Shown: positions 42,710 to 52,610, counted from the first letter of the stretch. The stretch is DNA of 64,000 nt from DATKWD01 sp963704815 (GCA_963704815.1 CAVPHU010000001.1:1674001-1738000), one strand, 5' to 3'. The notes: generated by a model not told the origin, from the sequence alone. Numbers and translations are program-made.

Positions 42710-44864
42710 TCAGGTGATGCTGCCCGTGTAGGCGCCCCGCCCGCCGGTGATCTGCATGGTGAACCGATCGCCCGGGACACCGACGAAGTCGGCTGACTGC
42801 GTCGCCCCCGGCGCCACGGTGATGTCGGCCACCCGGCTGCCCGATGCGTCGTTCACGATGATCCGGACGCTGCTGGCGCTCGTGTTCGCCGATGACACCT
42901 GGAGCACACCGGCGGCAGACGGAGGCGAGAAGCTGAAGAAGTCGGCTGCATCACGATCGCCGACCTCGCCCTGGAAGCTCGACGGATCGCTCACCGCGGT
43001 CGCCGTGGCGAGGTCGTCTCCGGCATCGCCGCTGGCATCGGTGTCGGCCTGCTTCACGAATGCGGCGCTGAACTCGTAGGACACGGTGCTCCCGCTCGTG
43101 ATCTCGATCAGCACCGTTCCGCTGTCGACGCCGCTCAGGAGCGTCGATCCGTCGTCCGAGGCTCCGGGGTCGACGGTCGAGTCGAAGATGCGGTCGCCCT
43201 CGATGCTGGCGATCATGCGAACCGAGCCCTCGGACTCGCGCGCACTCGCCAGGGTGAACTGCGCGTCCGAACCCGGGTCGATGTCGACCTCGTAGACGTC
43301 GGCGCGGTCGAACGGGCTCATCTGGCCCGAGAAGGAGCCGGTCGCGATCGGCAGCGAGGCAGCCAGGTCGGCACCTGCGTCGCCGCCGGAGCCGGCGTCG
43401 TTCTGCGAGCCGAGGCCGACGGTGAAGGAGTAGGCGGCCGGCCCACCCGTCGCCGACAGTTCGAATGGCCCGCCGCCGTCGGCGGCGAGCACCACCACGT
43501 CTTGTTCGTCGGCGCCGGGGGCCAGCGTGAAGTCGGAGAAGCGGTCGCCGGCCTTGCTCAGGATGAAGCGGACACTGCCGATGCTCTCGCGCTGGTTCTC
43601 GGCGGTGATGGTCAGGATCGCGCTGTCGGGCACGTCCATCGTGTAGCGAGCCTCGTTGCGGCTCTCGGTGAGTTCGTCCTCGATGAGCGTGTCGAACTCG
43701 ATCGGACCGTCGTTCGCAACCGGAGCGGTCGGAGGCCCGTCGACCTGGTCGGCCTCGCCGTCGGTGCCCACCGGGCGCTTGAACAGCTCTCCGGTCGTGA
43801 GCTCGATCAGCTCGAACTCGGTGAGGTCGGCCGGCGCCTCGTTGATGATGATCACGTTGGTCTGCTGGAACGCAGGCCATGGGTCGCCGGTGAACTCTTC
43901 TCCGTCACTGACGGACGCCGCAGTGAGCGGGTTCCCGCTGTAGCAGTTCACCCGCGGAATCCCCTGCGCATCGGCGAGCACGGCGGTGCCCCGTTGCAGG
44001 ACCGACTCCCGAGGCTCGACCTGACCATCGACGAATCCGTGGTTCACGATCCGGATGTCCGTGCTCGTGTTGATGGCCGTGAGGCCGGCAACGAAGGCTC
44101 CGATGTCGGCGGGATCGATGTCGAGCACGCCCGCCCAGGCCGACGCCTTGGCCTCGTTCTCGGTGAGGAAGGCGACCAGCTGATTGCGGAGACACGATCC
44201 CGAGTTGAGCGAGCCACCGAACACGCCGGGCACGTTGCCGTCGACATCCTGATAGTCGCCAGGGCCCGCGGTCGTCGCGGGGGCCACGTTGGCCGGTGGC
44301 CCCTCCTCGGCCCACTTCAGGACCGTCCCGTCGACGTCAGCAAGGGGATCGGTGAACGGGGCCGGTCCGGCCGTGCCGACGGCTTCGAGCACGACTTCGC
44401 CGGCGGCGGCCTCGTCATCGCCGGTGAGCGCGAGGAAGGCGAACGCCGCTGCAGCCAGGGCGACCACGGCCACGATGGCGGCGATGACCTTGCCCTTGCT
44501 CTTGGACTCGCCGTCCTCGTCGCCGGGACCTCCGGCGGATCCGTCGGTCGGTGGAATGGGCGGAGGGCCGGACGCCGCACCTGCGGCGGAACCGACGGGC
44601 CGCGCCGGCGACCCCGGCAGCCGCGACGGGCATGGCGGCAGTGGCATCGTCGGGACCCGATTCGTCGGGAAACACGCTCGAGGAGGCCTCATCGGACGGG
44701 ACCGCCTGGGTCGCGTCGTCGGAGGGGGCGACCGGCGCCGTGGCCGCCGTCGCGTCACTGCCCGGGTCGGCGGACGGGACTGCTTCGGTCGGTGCGTCCT
44801 GAGGCGGGTACCACTTCCCGTCGGAGGCCTGCCACCAACCGTCGCCCTGCGAAGTGTCGCTCAT
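42710..44864 (-). CDS. DUF6777 protein with cytoplasmic GWWxAxDGxWYPP motif, frameshifted
   Basis: The N-terminal part from the ATG at 44864 carries GWWQASDGKWYPPQ and an Ala/Ser/Asp-rich linker. One extra base between about 44595 and 44640 shifts the frame; the second frame gives ASGPPPIPPTDG, a membrane helix (VIAAIVAVVALAAAAFAFLAL) and a ~600-residue outer part. The DUF6777 core is SCLRNQLVAFLTENEAKASAWAG, IRIVNHGFVDGQ, and VLQRGTAVLADAQGIPRVNCYSGNPL. Repeated beta-rich segments fill the C-terminus. Total length is 718 codons plus one base. The gene is either broken or misread; function unknown. Confidence 0.7.
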
Positions 44865-44959
44865 ACCGATGATTCCCCTGTCTCGTCGCTGCACCCTCAC
44901 CGTAGTGCGGCGCTTCGCGCTCGCTGTGACAGGGGCCGGACCAATAGCCTCCGGGCGTC

Positions 44960-46183
44960 ATGACGCTCGTGGTCCAGAAGTTCGGTGGGACGTCGGTCGG
45001 TGATCCGGTCCGCATCCGAGAGGTGGCCGAGTCGATCGCGCACACGGTCAAGAAGCTGGGCATGCAGTGCGTCGTCGTGGTGTCGGCCATGGGCAAGGAG
45101 ACCGACGACCTGCTGCACCTGGCCTCACAGGTCGCCACCGAGCGTCCGGGCCGGGAGATGGACATGTTGATCACGGCCGGTGAGCGCAAGGCCACTGCGC
45201 TGCTGTGCATGGCGCTGCACGACCTCGATGTGCACGGCGAGAGCTTCACCGGAAGCCAGGCCGGGTTCATCACCGACACCAATCACACCAACGCCAAGAT
45301 CCTCGAGGTCCGGGCCGACCGCATCCGCCAGGCCCTCGACGCCGGCCGGGTTCCGGTCGTGGGCGGAGCCCAGGGTGTGTCGACCGACCACAACGTCACC
45401 TTCCTGGGTCGAGGCGGCTCGGACACCACGGCGGTCGCGCTCGCCGAAGCCCTCGAAGCCGACTCGTGCGAGCTCTACACCGACGTGAGCGGCGTCTTCA
45501 CCGCCGATCCACGCATCGTGCCGGCGGCCACGAAGATGTCGCACATCCGCTTCGACGAGATGCTCGAGATGTGCGCCACAGGGTGCCCGAAGCCCGCCAT
45601 GCGTTCGGTCGAATTCGCCCAGCGCCACCGCGTTCCGCTGCACGTGCGTTCGGCCTTCACCTGGGAACGCGGCACGATCGTGTCCGAACAAGGAGATCCA
45701 TCGATGGAACAAGCCGTCGTCAAGGCCGTGACCCATGACGTGTCCGAAGCGAAGATGACGGTGTCAGGGGTCCCCGACCAACCCGGCATCGCCGCCACCC
45801 TGTTCCGGCGGCTCGCCGACGCCGACGTGAACGTCGACATGATCGTGCAGAACGTGTCGGACCAGGGAGTGACCGACATCAGCTTCACCCTCCCTCACTC
45901 AGATGTCGACGCGGCGACGCCGATCGTCTCCGAGGTCGCCGGTGACATCGGGGCGGGCGGGGTGAGCAGCGACCACGAGATCGGCCGGGTGAGCCTCATC
46001 GGTGCCGGCATGAAGTCGCATCCCGGGGTGGCAGCCCAGATGTTCCAGACGCTCGCCGACAACGGCATCAACATCGACATGATCTCGACCTCCGCCATCC
46101 GCATCAGCTGCGTCGTGCGCGAGGCGCAGGTCGAGGATGCGACGGTGCTCCTGCACACCGCGTTCGGCCTCGACGCCCCCTGA
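44960..46183 (+). CDS. lysC: aspartate kinase
   Basis: 407 residues. KFGGTSVGD opens the kinase domain; SELYTDVSGVFTADPRIVPAA-type residues (CELYTDVSGVFTADPR) close the active site. Two ACT domains follow (~265-330 and ~345-405) for Lys/Thr feedback. It makes aspartyl phosphate for Lys, Thr, Met and diaminopimelate. An internal ATG at 45704 with its own ribosome site probably makes a separate beta subunit, as known in Corynebacterium and Bacillus. The asd gene follows after ~64 bp. Confidence 0.95.
   Translation: MTLVVQKFGGTSVGDPVRIREVAESIAHTVKKLGMQCVVVVSAMGKETDDLLHLASQVATERPGREMDMLITAGERKATALLCMALHDLDVHGESFTGSQAGFITDTNHTNAKILEVRADRIRQALDAGRVPVVGGAQGVSTDHNVTFLGRGGSDTTAVALAEALEADSCELYTDVSGVFTADPRIVPAATKMSHIRFDEMLEMCATGCPKPAMRSVEFAQRHRVPLHVRSAFTWERGTIVSEQGDPSMEQAVVKAVTHDVSEAKMTVSGVPDQPGIAATLFRRLADADVNVDMIVQNVSDQGVTDISFTLPHSDVDAATPIVSEVAGDIGAGGVSSDHEIGRVSLIGAGMKSHPGVAAQMFQTLADNGINIDMISTSAIRISCVVREAQVEDATVLLHTAFGLDAP
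45690..45706 (+). promoter_or_regulatory. internal ribosome site and start for lysC beta subunit
   Basis: AAGGAGAT at 45690-45697 lies eight bases before an in-frame ATG at 45704, which opens MEQAVVKAVTHDVSEAKMTV. This is the position of the known beta-subunit start of actinobacterial aspartate kinases. The alpha2-beta2 enzyme is therefore likely. Seen: site and start. Inferred: use in vivo. Confidence 0.65.
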
Positions 46184-46247
46184 GCCATCGGTTCCCGCAC
46201 GAAATCGCGCTGGGTTTCCCTCACGCGCGGGTCGTAGCCTGAACGCC

Positions 46248-47268
46248 ATGCGAGTCGGAGTCTTCGGAGCCACGGGCCAGGTCGGCGGTGTCATGCGCCG
46301 TCTCCTCGACGAACGGCAGTTCCCGGTCGATCAGATGCGCTACTTCGCGTCGGCTCGGTCGGCCGGGTCCACCCTTCCGTGGAAAGACACCGACATCACC
46401 GTCGAAGACGTGGCCACCGCCGACTTCGCCGGCCTCGACGTCGCCATGGTCAGCATGGGGGGCACCGCCAGCAAGCAGTACGCCGAGCAGATCGCCGCGG
46501 CCGGTGCCGTCGTCATCGACAACAGCTCGGCTTGGCGCATGGACCCCGAGGTCCCGCTGATCGTCTCCGAGGTGAACGGCGACCTGGCCCACGACCCGCC
46601 CAGGGGCATCATCGCCAACCCGAACTGCACGACGATGGTCGCCATGCCGGTGCTCCGGCCGCTCGCCGACGAGGCCGGCCTCGAAGCGGTCGTCTACAGC
46701 ACCTATCAGGCAGTGTCAGGCGCCGGGCTCAGCGGGGTCGACGAGTTGGACGAACAACTCCAGAAGACCGTCGGTGAGGCGACGGCGCTGACCCACGACG
46801 GCCGGGCCGTCACGTTCCCCGATCCCAACGACTTCTGCGCTCCCATCGCCCACAACGTGCTCGCGTTCGCCGGTGCACTGCTCGACGACGGCAGCAACGA
46901 GACCAACGAGGAGCGCAAGCTCCGCGACGAGAGCCGCAAGATCCTCGATCTGCCCGACCTGCTGGTGTCGGGCACCTGTGTGCGCGTGCCGGTCTTCACC
47001 GGGCACTCGCACTCGATCAACGCCCGATTCGCGACGCCCATCAGCCCCGAACGCGCCGTCGAGCTGCCTGCGCGACGCGCCAGGTGTGCGTCTGGTCGAC
47101 GTGCCCACCCCACTCGACGCCGCCGGTATCGACGTCACGCTCGTCGGACGGATTCGTGTCGACCCCACCGCGCCCGACGGTCGCGGGCTGGCCATCTTCT
47201 GCAGCGGCGACAACCTCCGCAAGGGCGCAGCCCTCAACGCCATCCAGATCGCCGAGCTCCTCGTCTGA
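46248..47268 (+). CDS. asd: aspartate-semialdehyde dehydrogenase, one-base frameshift
   Basis: From the ATG at 46248: VGVFGATGQVGGVMRRLL (NADP loop), ASARSAG, IDNSSAWRM, and the catalytic Cys in NPNCTTMVAMPVL; QAVSGAG and the GHSHS loop follow. After ATPISPERAVEL the frame breaks at GAGCTGCCTG (~47067), where one extra C shifts the reading; the proper end (LRDAPGVRLVDVPTPLD, then FCSGDNLRKGAALNA) is in the next frame. Without that base the protein is 339 residues, normal for Asd. The gene is normally essential, so a sequencing error is likely. Second step of the aspartate pathway. Confidence 0.88.
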
Positions 47269-47281
47269 ACCCGGTGGCGCC

Positions 47282-47563
47282 TCAGGGACAGGCGCAGGGT
47301 GTCGAGCCGCAGCCGGGGCAGCCGTCGGCGTAGCGCGCGACCGCGTCGTCGAGCGAGAGGCCGAGCTGGTCGGCGATGCTGGCCACCCAGGCGACGACGT
47401 CGCCGAGCTCGTGGAGCTGCTGGTCGGATGTGCCCTTGCGAATGGCCTGGGCCAGCTCCCCCACCTCTTCGGTGAGCCACGCCACGCTCTGGGCCATCCC
47501 GCGGTCGCGGTCCCGCTCGGCGTAGGTGGCCGAGATGCGATCCTGGAAGTCGCGAAGATCCAT
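47282..47563 (-). CDS. MazG-like nucleotide pyrophosphohydrolase
   Basis: 93 residues. The all-alpha NTP pyrophosphatase motif is WLTEEVGELAQAIRKG with the second acidic patch HELGDVVAWVASIA. The C-terminus ends in a Cys-rich tail (DGCPGCGSTPCACP) not typical of MazG, which could bind a metal. It removes pyrophosphate from non-canonical NTPs in the cytoplasm. It is coupled to the transporter gene by a one-base overlap (TGATG). Confidence 0.8.
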   Translation of the reverse strand: MDLRDFQDRISATYAERDRDRGMAQSVAWLTEEVGELAQAIRKGTSDQQLHELGDVVAWVASIADQLGLSLDDAVARYADGCPGCGSTPCACP

Positions 47564-48651
47564 CAGCCGACGGTATCGGGGTCATCGACCTCGGCGAGCC
47601 CGCCGCCCGGGCGGAGCTCGATCACCAGGTTCGCCGCGACCGCCGTGATGGGCACGGCGAGGAACGCGCCGGTCAGCCCGCCGAGGGCTGCGCCCGTGGC
47701 CAGACCCAGGAGCACGAGCAGCGGGTGCACGCTCAGGAACCGGCCGTAGACGAAGGGGGCCAGGAGTTCGTTGTCGAACTGCTGGACGACCAGGGCGACG
47801 ATCCCGACGACGATGGCCCCGGTGACCCCGCTGGTGGTGAGGGCGACGAGGAAGGCGAGGATCCCGGCCACGATGGCGCCCACGAACGGGAAGAAGGCGG
47901 CAGCGAAGGTCAGCGCGGCCATCGGGATCACCAGGTCCGCACCCACGAGCCAGAGGGCGCCCCCGATCACGAGGGCCTCGATGAAGCCGAGCATGGCGGC
48001 GCCGCGCACGTAGCCGGCCAACGTGGACCAGCACACCCTCCCCACCACCTCGGCGCGGGCCGCGGTTGCTGGGGGCAGGGCGCGAAGCGCGACCCTGACC
48101 AACCGGTCGGCGTCCTTCACCAGGAAGAAGGTGAGGGCCAGGGTGAGCACCAGCCCGGCGAAGAGCTCGGCCACCACTGTGGCCCCGTCGACGAGCACTC
48201 CGTCAGAGGAGATCGCGGTCTCGAACGACGAGGCCAGATCGTCGCGTGCGTCGCGGATCGTCGACCGCTCGACCCCGAACGGGCCGTCGACCAGCCAGTC
48301 CTCGATGTCGTCGATGGCCAACTCGACCGTCGTCCCGATGTCGGTGAACTCGTCGGACACCGGCGTGAAGATGGCGATGGCGAAGCCCACGACCACGGCC
48401 AGGAACCCGATGAGGGTGAGGAACGCAGCGAAGCCGCGTGGCACCCGCCACGCCATCAGACGTCGCCGAACCGGTGTCAGGACGGTGGTGAGCATGAGGG
48501 CGACGACCAGCGACACGAAGACGATCCGCACCTGGGCCAGCGCCAGGCCCACGGCGACCACGGCACCCGCCACGGCGAGCAGCCGCCAACTCCACCCCGA
48601 GAGCCGCTCCAACCACTGCGGCACGGGTCGAATCACATTTTCGTCGGTCAT
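47563..48651 (-). CDS. AI-2E family transporter
   Basis: 362 residues from the ATG at 48651. Eight membrane segments are arranged as in the family: a hairpin at ~25-60, one at ~80-105, a soluble loop of ~90 residues, and a long run of helices from ~190. Signatures are VVALMLTTVLTPVRRRL, FFLVKDADRLVR and AAFFPFVGAIVAGILAFLVAL. The family name comes from TqsA, but many members transport other solutes or ions. Its substrate is unknown. Confidence 0.85.
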   Translation of the reverse strand: MTDENVIRPVPQWLERLSGWSWRLLAVAGAVVAVGLALAQVRIVFVSLVVALMLTTVLTPVRRRLMAWRVPRGFAAFLTLIGFLAVVVGFAIAIFTPVSDEFTDIGTTVELAIDDIEDWLVDGPFGVERSTIRDARDDLASSFETAISSDGVLVDGATVVAELFAGLVLTLALTFFLVKDADRLVRVALRALPPATAARAEVVGRVCWSTLAGYVRGAAMLGFIEALVIGGALWLVGADLVIPMAALTFAAAFFPFVGAIVAGILAFLVALTTSGVTGAIVVGIVALVVQQFDNELLAPFVYGRFLSVHPLLVLLGLATGAALGGLTGAFLAVPITAVAANLVIELRPGGGLAEVDDPDTVG

Positions 48652-48816
48652 CGGTCGACCTCCCTCGTCGATCGACCGCACGCGAACGATCGTCGGCGGC
48701 ACCCCTGGACCCGGCTCATCTCGATGCTCACCCTTGCATCCGAGGTGACCAGGGGCGGGGGACCAAAGTCACATTCTGGGTCGATTCCGAGAAATTGCCG
48801 CGTCGAACGGGCGATC

Positions 48817-48832
48817 AGGGACGTTCGGCCCT
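48817..48832 (+). promoter_or_regulatory. possible DosR-like box
   Basis: AGGGACGTTCGGCCCT is a near-palindrome 35 bp before the oxidoreductase start. It resembles the GGGAC-N4-GNCCC operator of the DosR/DevR dormancy regulators. Proteins of this family occur in dormancy regulons. No DosR gene is in the window, so this is a weak, sequence-only call. Confidence 0.3.
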
Positions 48833-48867
48833 AAACGCGCCCCGCTCGGCCGCAACAGGATGGTGGA

Positions 48868-49281
48868 GTGATCACCGACCGCAACGGGCTCGAGATCCTG
48901 GCTCGGGACGAGTGCCTCCGTCTCCTCGCGGGCAGGTCCCTCGGTCGGGTGGGCGTCACGACGGGGGCGCTGCCCGCGGTGCTCCCGGTGAACTTCTGTG
49001 TGAACGAGGACCTGGTCCTGATCCGCACGTCGACGGGCACCAAACTCGACGCGGCGCTGCGCGACAGCGTGGTGGCGTTCGAGGTGGACGACTTCGACCC
49101 GGTGGCCCACACCGGTTGGAGTGTCATGGTGACCGGGATCGCCCACGAGCTCACCGGCGTCGAGGAAGAGGCCGTCCGCCACCCGCCACTCGCTCGGTGG
49201 GCGCCCCGAGGCGAGGGTCACACCATCGCCATCTCGACCGAGATCGTGTCAGGGCGACGGATCACCCACGACCGGTACTGA
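48868..49281 (+). CDS. pyridoxamine 5'-phosphate oxidase family protein
   Basis: 137 residues from a GTG. The split-barrel pattern is clear: LARDECLRLLAGRSLGRVGV, then LPAVLPVNFCVNEDLVLIRTSTGTKLDAAL and VAFEVDDFDPVAHTGWSVMV. This is the group with NimA-like and Rv-type members, which bind FMN, F420 or haem. It has a possible DosR-like box upstream. Reaction unknown. It converges on the carotenoid oxygenase gene. Confidence 0.85.
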   Translation: MITDRNGLEILARDECLRLLAGRSLGRVGVTTGALPAVLPVNFCVNEDLVLIRTSTGTKLDAALRDSVVAFEVDDFDPVAHTGWSVMVTGIAHELTGVEEEAVRHPPLARWAPRGEGHTIAISTEIVSGRRITHDRY

Positions 49282-49286
49282 TCGGC

Positions 49287-50720
49287 TCAGCTCGACGCGA
49301 ACCAGTTGGCGTGGAAGCCGAATGGGATGCGACGCGGCATCCGGACTCGGGCGATCGGTCCGGCCTCGACGTCGTGGGCGTCGAGGACGCACACGTCGGT
49401 GTGGTCGGTGTCGGAGTAGTAGACGGCGTTGATCAGCCAGCCGTCGTCCTCGTTCGACCCGTCGGGATCGGGGGCGAAGACCGATTCGCCGACGTGGCCG
49501 TCGTCGCCGGAGTCCCACAACGTGCGCTCGCCGGTCTGCTGGTCGTACTTGGCGATGGTGTCGAAGTCACCGGGGCGACCGAGATCGCCGCCGAACGCCG
49601 ACAGGTAGGCGTAGCGACTGCGGACGCCGTTGTAGTCGTCGTTGAACCGGCAGAAGTCGCCAGGAAGATCGTCGAGCGACTCCCAGCCCGCTTCGCCGGC
49701 GTCGAGGTCGACCCAGTAGCGAGCTGCGGTGCCGGGCTCGTTCGAGGCCGCCTGCTCGTCGAGGGGCGCCGTCGGGTCGATGCCGAAGTCGGGGGCCGGA
49801 ATCCGTGACCCGGTGAACTCGATGCGGTTGCCCTCGACCCAGCCGTTCCAGAAGTGCTGGACGTGGCCGGGCTCGATCTCGAACCAACGGAGATCGTCGG
49901 CGGTGCCCATCCGGGGCATGACCCCGATGCGCGTGCCGTTCTCGGGCTTCCAGTTGACCAGCGGCGCCTTGCCCAGGTTCTCGAGGTCGAACACGATGGG
50001 TGAGTCGAGGAACACCGCGTGGTCCTCGGTGATGATGAAGTCGTGCATCATGACCGGCGCCGGCAGGTCGATGTCGACGCTGTGGACGAGCTTCCCCGAC
50101 GCGTCGGCGACGTGGTAGCGGAGCTCCGGCGAGCCCAGGTTGTAGGCGAAGAACAGCAGCTCACCGGTGCGAGGATCGATGCGCGGGTGCGCCGTCATCG
50201 CTCCCACCAGCTTCCCCTCGAAGTCGTATTCGCCGATCGTCTCGAGGTCGGGCGTCACCTCGGTCGGTACTCCACCCTCCCAGAGCGCGAGCCAGTGACC
50301 GGCGTGGCGGATGATGTGGGTGTTGGCGGGGTTCTTCACCGGTCCGGCGTCGCCGGTCAGGTCGCGACTCGGCCACTGTGAGAGCTCGCTCAGCCCCGCA
50401 TAGACGGCCCGCCCGTTGCGGATCTCGGCACCGAGGCCGCGTGACCTGATCCACCGATTGCGGTACGAGGCCTTGCCGTCGGCGAACGAGACGCCGTGCA
50501 GCATCCCGTCGCCGTCGAACATGTGGTAGCTCCCGAGCGGCTCGAACATCGGGTTCGGCCCGTTGCGCACGAAGCTTCCACGCAGCCCCTCGGGAATGGT
50601 TCCCTCGACCGGGCAGTCGTCGACGGTGAGCTCGTCGCCCACCGGCAGCAGGTTCCCGCGCAGGTCGGGCTGATTGGCCGCGTTGACCACGGTGGTGGTG
50701 AGTTCGGCGGTGTCGCTCAT
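49287..50720 (-). CDS. carotenoid oxygenase (RPE65/CCO) family protein
   Basis: 477 residues, full length. The four iron His lie in MTAHPRIDP, VMMHDFIIT, HVQHFWNGW and the C-terminal FGFHANWF. Other family strings are RNGPNPMFEPLGSYHMFDGDGMLHGV at the start and NTHIIRHAGHWLALWEGG. The family cleaves C=C bonds in carotenoids, apocarotenoids or stilbenes with O2. It is cytoplasmic with no signal. A lipoprotein gene starts 43 bp upstream on the same strand. Substrate unknown. Confidence 0.93.
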   Translation of the reverse strand: MSDTAELTTTVVNAANQPDLRGNLLPVGDELTVDDCPVEGTIPEGLRGSFVRNGPNPMFEPLGSYHMFDGDGMLHGVSFADGKASYRNRWIRSRGLGAEIRNGRAVYAGLSELSQWPSRDLTGDAGPVKNPANTHIIRHAGHWLALWEGGVPTEVTPDLETIGEYDFEGKLVGAMTAHPRIDPRTGELLFFAYNLGSPELRYHVADASGKLVHSVDIDLPAPVMMHDFIITEDHAVFLDSPIVFDLENLGKAPLVNWKPENGTRIGVMPRMGTADDLRWFEIEPGHVQHFWNGWVEGNRIEFTGSRIPAPDFGIDPTAPLDEQAASNEPGTAARYWVDLDAGEAGWESLDDLPGDFCRFNDDYNGVRSRYAYLSAFGGDLGRPGDFDTIAKYDQQTGERTLWDSGDDGHVGESVFAPDPDGSNEDDGWLINAVYYSDTDHTDVCVLDAHDVEAGPIARVRMPRRIPFGFHANWFASS

Positions 50721-50763
50721 GGCGTGGGGGCTCCTGGGTTGGACAGTCGGTGGGCGAAGGGCA

Positions 50764-51771
50764 TCAGAGATCGAAGGGCAACACGAGGTTCAGGTCGAAG
50801 TCGACGGAGACATCTTCACCGTTCACCACCACTTCGGCACAAGCAGGCCCGAATCCACCGAAGGAGACCAGGTCGCCGATCCCGGGGCGAGGCTCGCCCT
50901 CGCCGGTGGCATCGTCGATGAACCCGTTGACGAAATAGACACCGTTGGGGACGCCCTCGACCGCGACGTCGACGACCTCGCCGGTCACGGGGAGGGAGAT
51001 CTCGTCGAGCAGGGACGGATACAGCGGCAGGGGCGTCTCGCCGGTCTCGTCGTCGAAACAGGAGGCGAAGAGCCCGGCGAACCACGGGCCCACGCCGTCG
51101 CCGCCCAGGTCGGGCTCGACGCTGCGGGTCAGCTGGATCGTGACCGTGTGGGTCGAGCCGTCGTCGACGATGGTCGACGGGTCGACGCTCGGCTCGCCGT
51201 CGCCCTCGAAGATCCCCTCGTCGCCTTCGACGCCGGGGAGGGTGAACGGCATCTCGTAGTCGAGCTCGAGATCGATCGGGTCGGCGACACCATCGACGAC
51301 CTCGAATTCGACGCATCGCGGGCTCAGGTCGCCGAACATCACCAGGTCGCCGGTCGCCGGCAGATCCTCGTCCTGCTCGGGATTGTCGACGTCGTCGACC
51401 CATCCGGAGGCGAAGTAGGTCCCGTCGGCGAGGCCGACGAAGCGGAACGCGACCTCGTCGGTCTCCTCGGTCAGCGTCACCTCGTCGGGCGCGACCATGG
51501 ACAGCAAGGGCGGGATGTCGGTTCCGAGGTTGTTGCGGCAATCGGTGTCGAGGGTCAGGTGCAGCAGCCCGACGCCATCGCCGTCTTCGGCCAGCGGAAC
51601 CGTTCGACGGAACACTCCGGCGGCCTCACCGGTACCCAGGTCGAGCTCGCCGACGATCACCTCGCTGCTCGGCGCGTCGTCGGACGACGACGCCTCTTCG
51701 GTGTCGTCGCCGCAGGCCGCGACCAGCAGCGCGGCGGCCGCCAGAACAGCGAGAACTCGTCGGGTGGTCAT
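50764..51771 (-). CDS. lipoprotein with duplicated domain
   Basis: 335 residues. The signal peptide ends in a lipobox (LAAAALLVAACGDD), so it is membrane-anchored outside. Two internal repeats of ~120 residues are visible, with matching segments GLADGTYFASGWVDDVDN / GVPNGVYFVNGFIDDATG and ATGDLVMFGDLSPRCVEFEV / GIGDLVSFGGFGPACAEVVV. Each carries two Cys that could pair. No known family is recognised. It lies upstream of the carotenoid oxygenase gene on the same strand. Confidence 0.75.
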   Translation of the reverse strand: MTTRRVLAVLAAAALLVAACGDDTEEASSSDDAPSSEVIVGELDLGTGEAAGVFRRTVPLAEDGDGVGLLHLTLDTDCRNNLGTDIPPLLSMVAPDEVTLTEETDEVAFRFVGLADGTYFASGWVDDVDNPEQDEDLPATGDLVMFGDLSPRCVEFEVVDGVADPIDLELDYEMPFTLPGVEGDEGIFEGDGEPSVDPSTIVDDGSTHTVTIQLTRSVEPDLGGDGVGPWFAGLFASCFDDETGETPLPLYPSLLDEISLPVTGEVVDVAVEGVPNGVYFVNGFIDDATGEGEPRPGIGDLVSFGGFGPACAEVVVNGEDVSVDFDLNLVLPFDL

Positions 51772-51809
51772 CGGTCAGCTCCGTATCGATCGGCGTCTAG
51801 GGTGCAGAG

Positions 51810-52610
51810 ATGGCGGCAAAGCGACACAACCTGACGCCGCGCGCCCGGAAGGGCCGCGCGGCGCTCAAGCGATTCATGTACAGCCAGCTGGCCGTGCGGT
51901 CGGCGATCATGATCGCGCTGGGCAAGGAACACCCACTGGTGACGTTCACCGTCGAGGACGACCCGCCGTCGGTCTACCTGGTGTTCGAGCTCCGACCCGA
52001 TGCGCCCGACGCCCTCAAGGCGGCGGCGCAGCTTCCGTCCGGGATGGAGCTGGCGCCCATTCGTTGCCTCGAAGGCGACGACCCGCGGTACCTGATGGCG
52101 CTCAACGTCTATCGGGTGTCGGGCATCACCAACGGGCGGCGCGCCGAGTGGTCGACATTCATCGCCGAACCCGACGGGACGCCCCGCTACATGGTCCTCG
52201 AACCGAGGTCGAGCAGTCGGTCGATGGATCCGGTCGGGCTGTTCACCCAGGCCAGCCGCGTCGACCACGCTCGCGTCGGCGACCAGATCGAGATGACCAT
52301 CGGCCGAGACGGAGAGGCCTTTCGAGCCAGCATCGACGTGAGCCGGGCCGAGCCCGCGGTCAACGACCGGGCATGGGTCACGGCCAACGATCGCATCTAC
52401 TGGGGCAACGGCATCTGCGACCGCACCTTCTACGACGCCGGGCTCGCGGCGGCAGCCATGACGGTGGTGCCCCCGGAGGATGCGACGATCGACGACCAGA
52501 CCTCGTGGGCCACCTTCGTCGAGCCGGTGCCGGTCGCCATCACGCTGTTCAACGACGCCATCGAGTTCGTCGTCTCCCCATGGGAGAACGTGGGCGACCT
52601 CGACGACTGA
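51810..52610 (+). CDS. hypothetical protein
   Basis: 266 residues from the ATG at 51810, divergent from the lipoprotein. A basic N-terminus (AAKRHNLTPRARKGRAALKR) precedes a soluble alpha-beta domain. IRCLEGDDPRYLMALNVYRVSGITNGRRAEWSTFI resembles the acetoacetate-decarboxylase-like fold only weakly. No signal peptide or membrane helix. I do not recognise a family with confidence. Its codon use is normal, so it is likely a real gene. Confidence 0.65.
   Translation: MAAKRHNLTPRARKGRAALKRFMYSQLAVRSAIMIALGKEHPLVTFTVEDDPPSVYLVFELRPDAPDALKAAAQLPSGMELAPIRCLEGDDPRYLMALNVYRVSGITNGRRAEWSTFIAEPDGTPRYMVLEPRSSSRSMDPVGLFTQASRVDHARVGDQIEMTIGRDGEAFRASIDVSRAEPAVNDRAWVTANDRIYWGNGICDRTFYDAGLAAAAMTVVPPEDATIDDQTSWATFVEPVPVAITLFNDAIEFVVSPWENVGDLDD

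Noticed and set aside
47061..47070. Programmed +1 frameshift in asd
   Set aside because: No slippery codon or stimulating structure is evident, and four other genes show the same kind of extra base; error is simpler.
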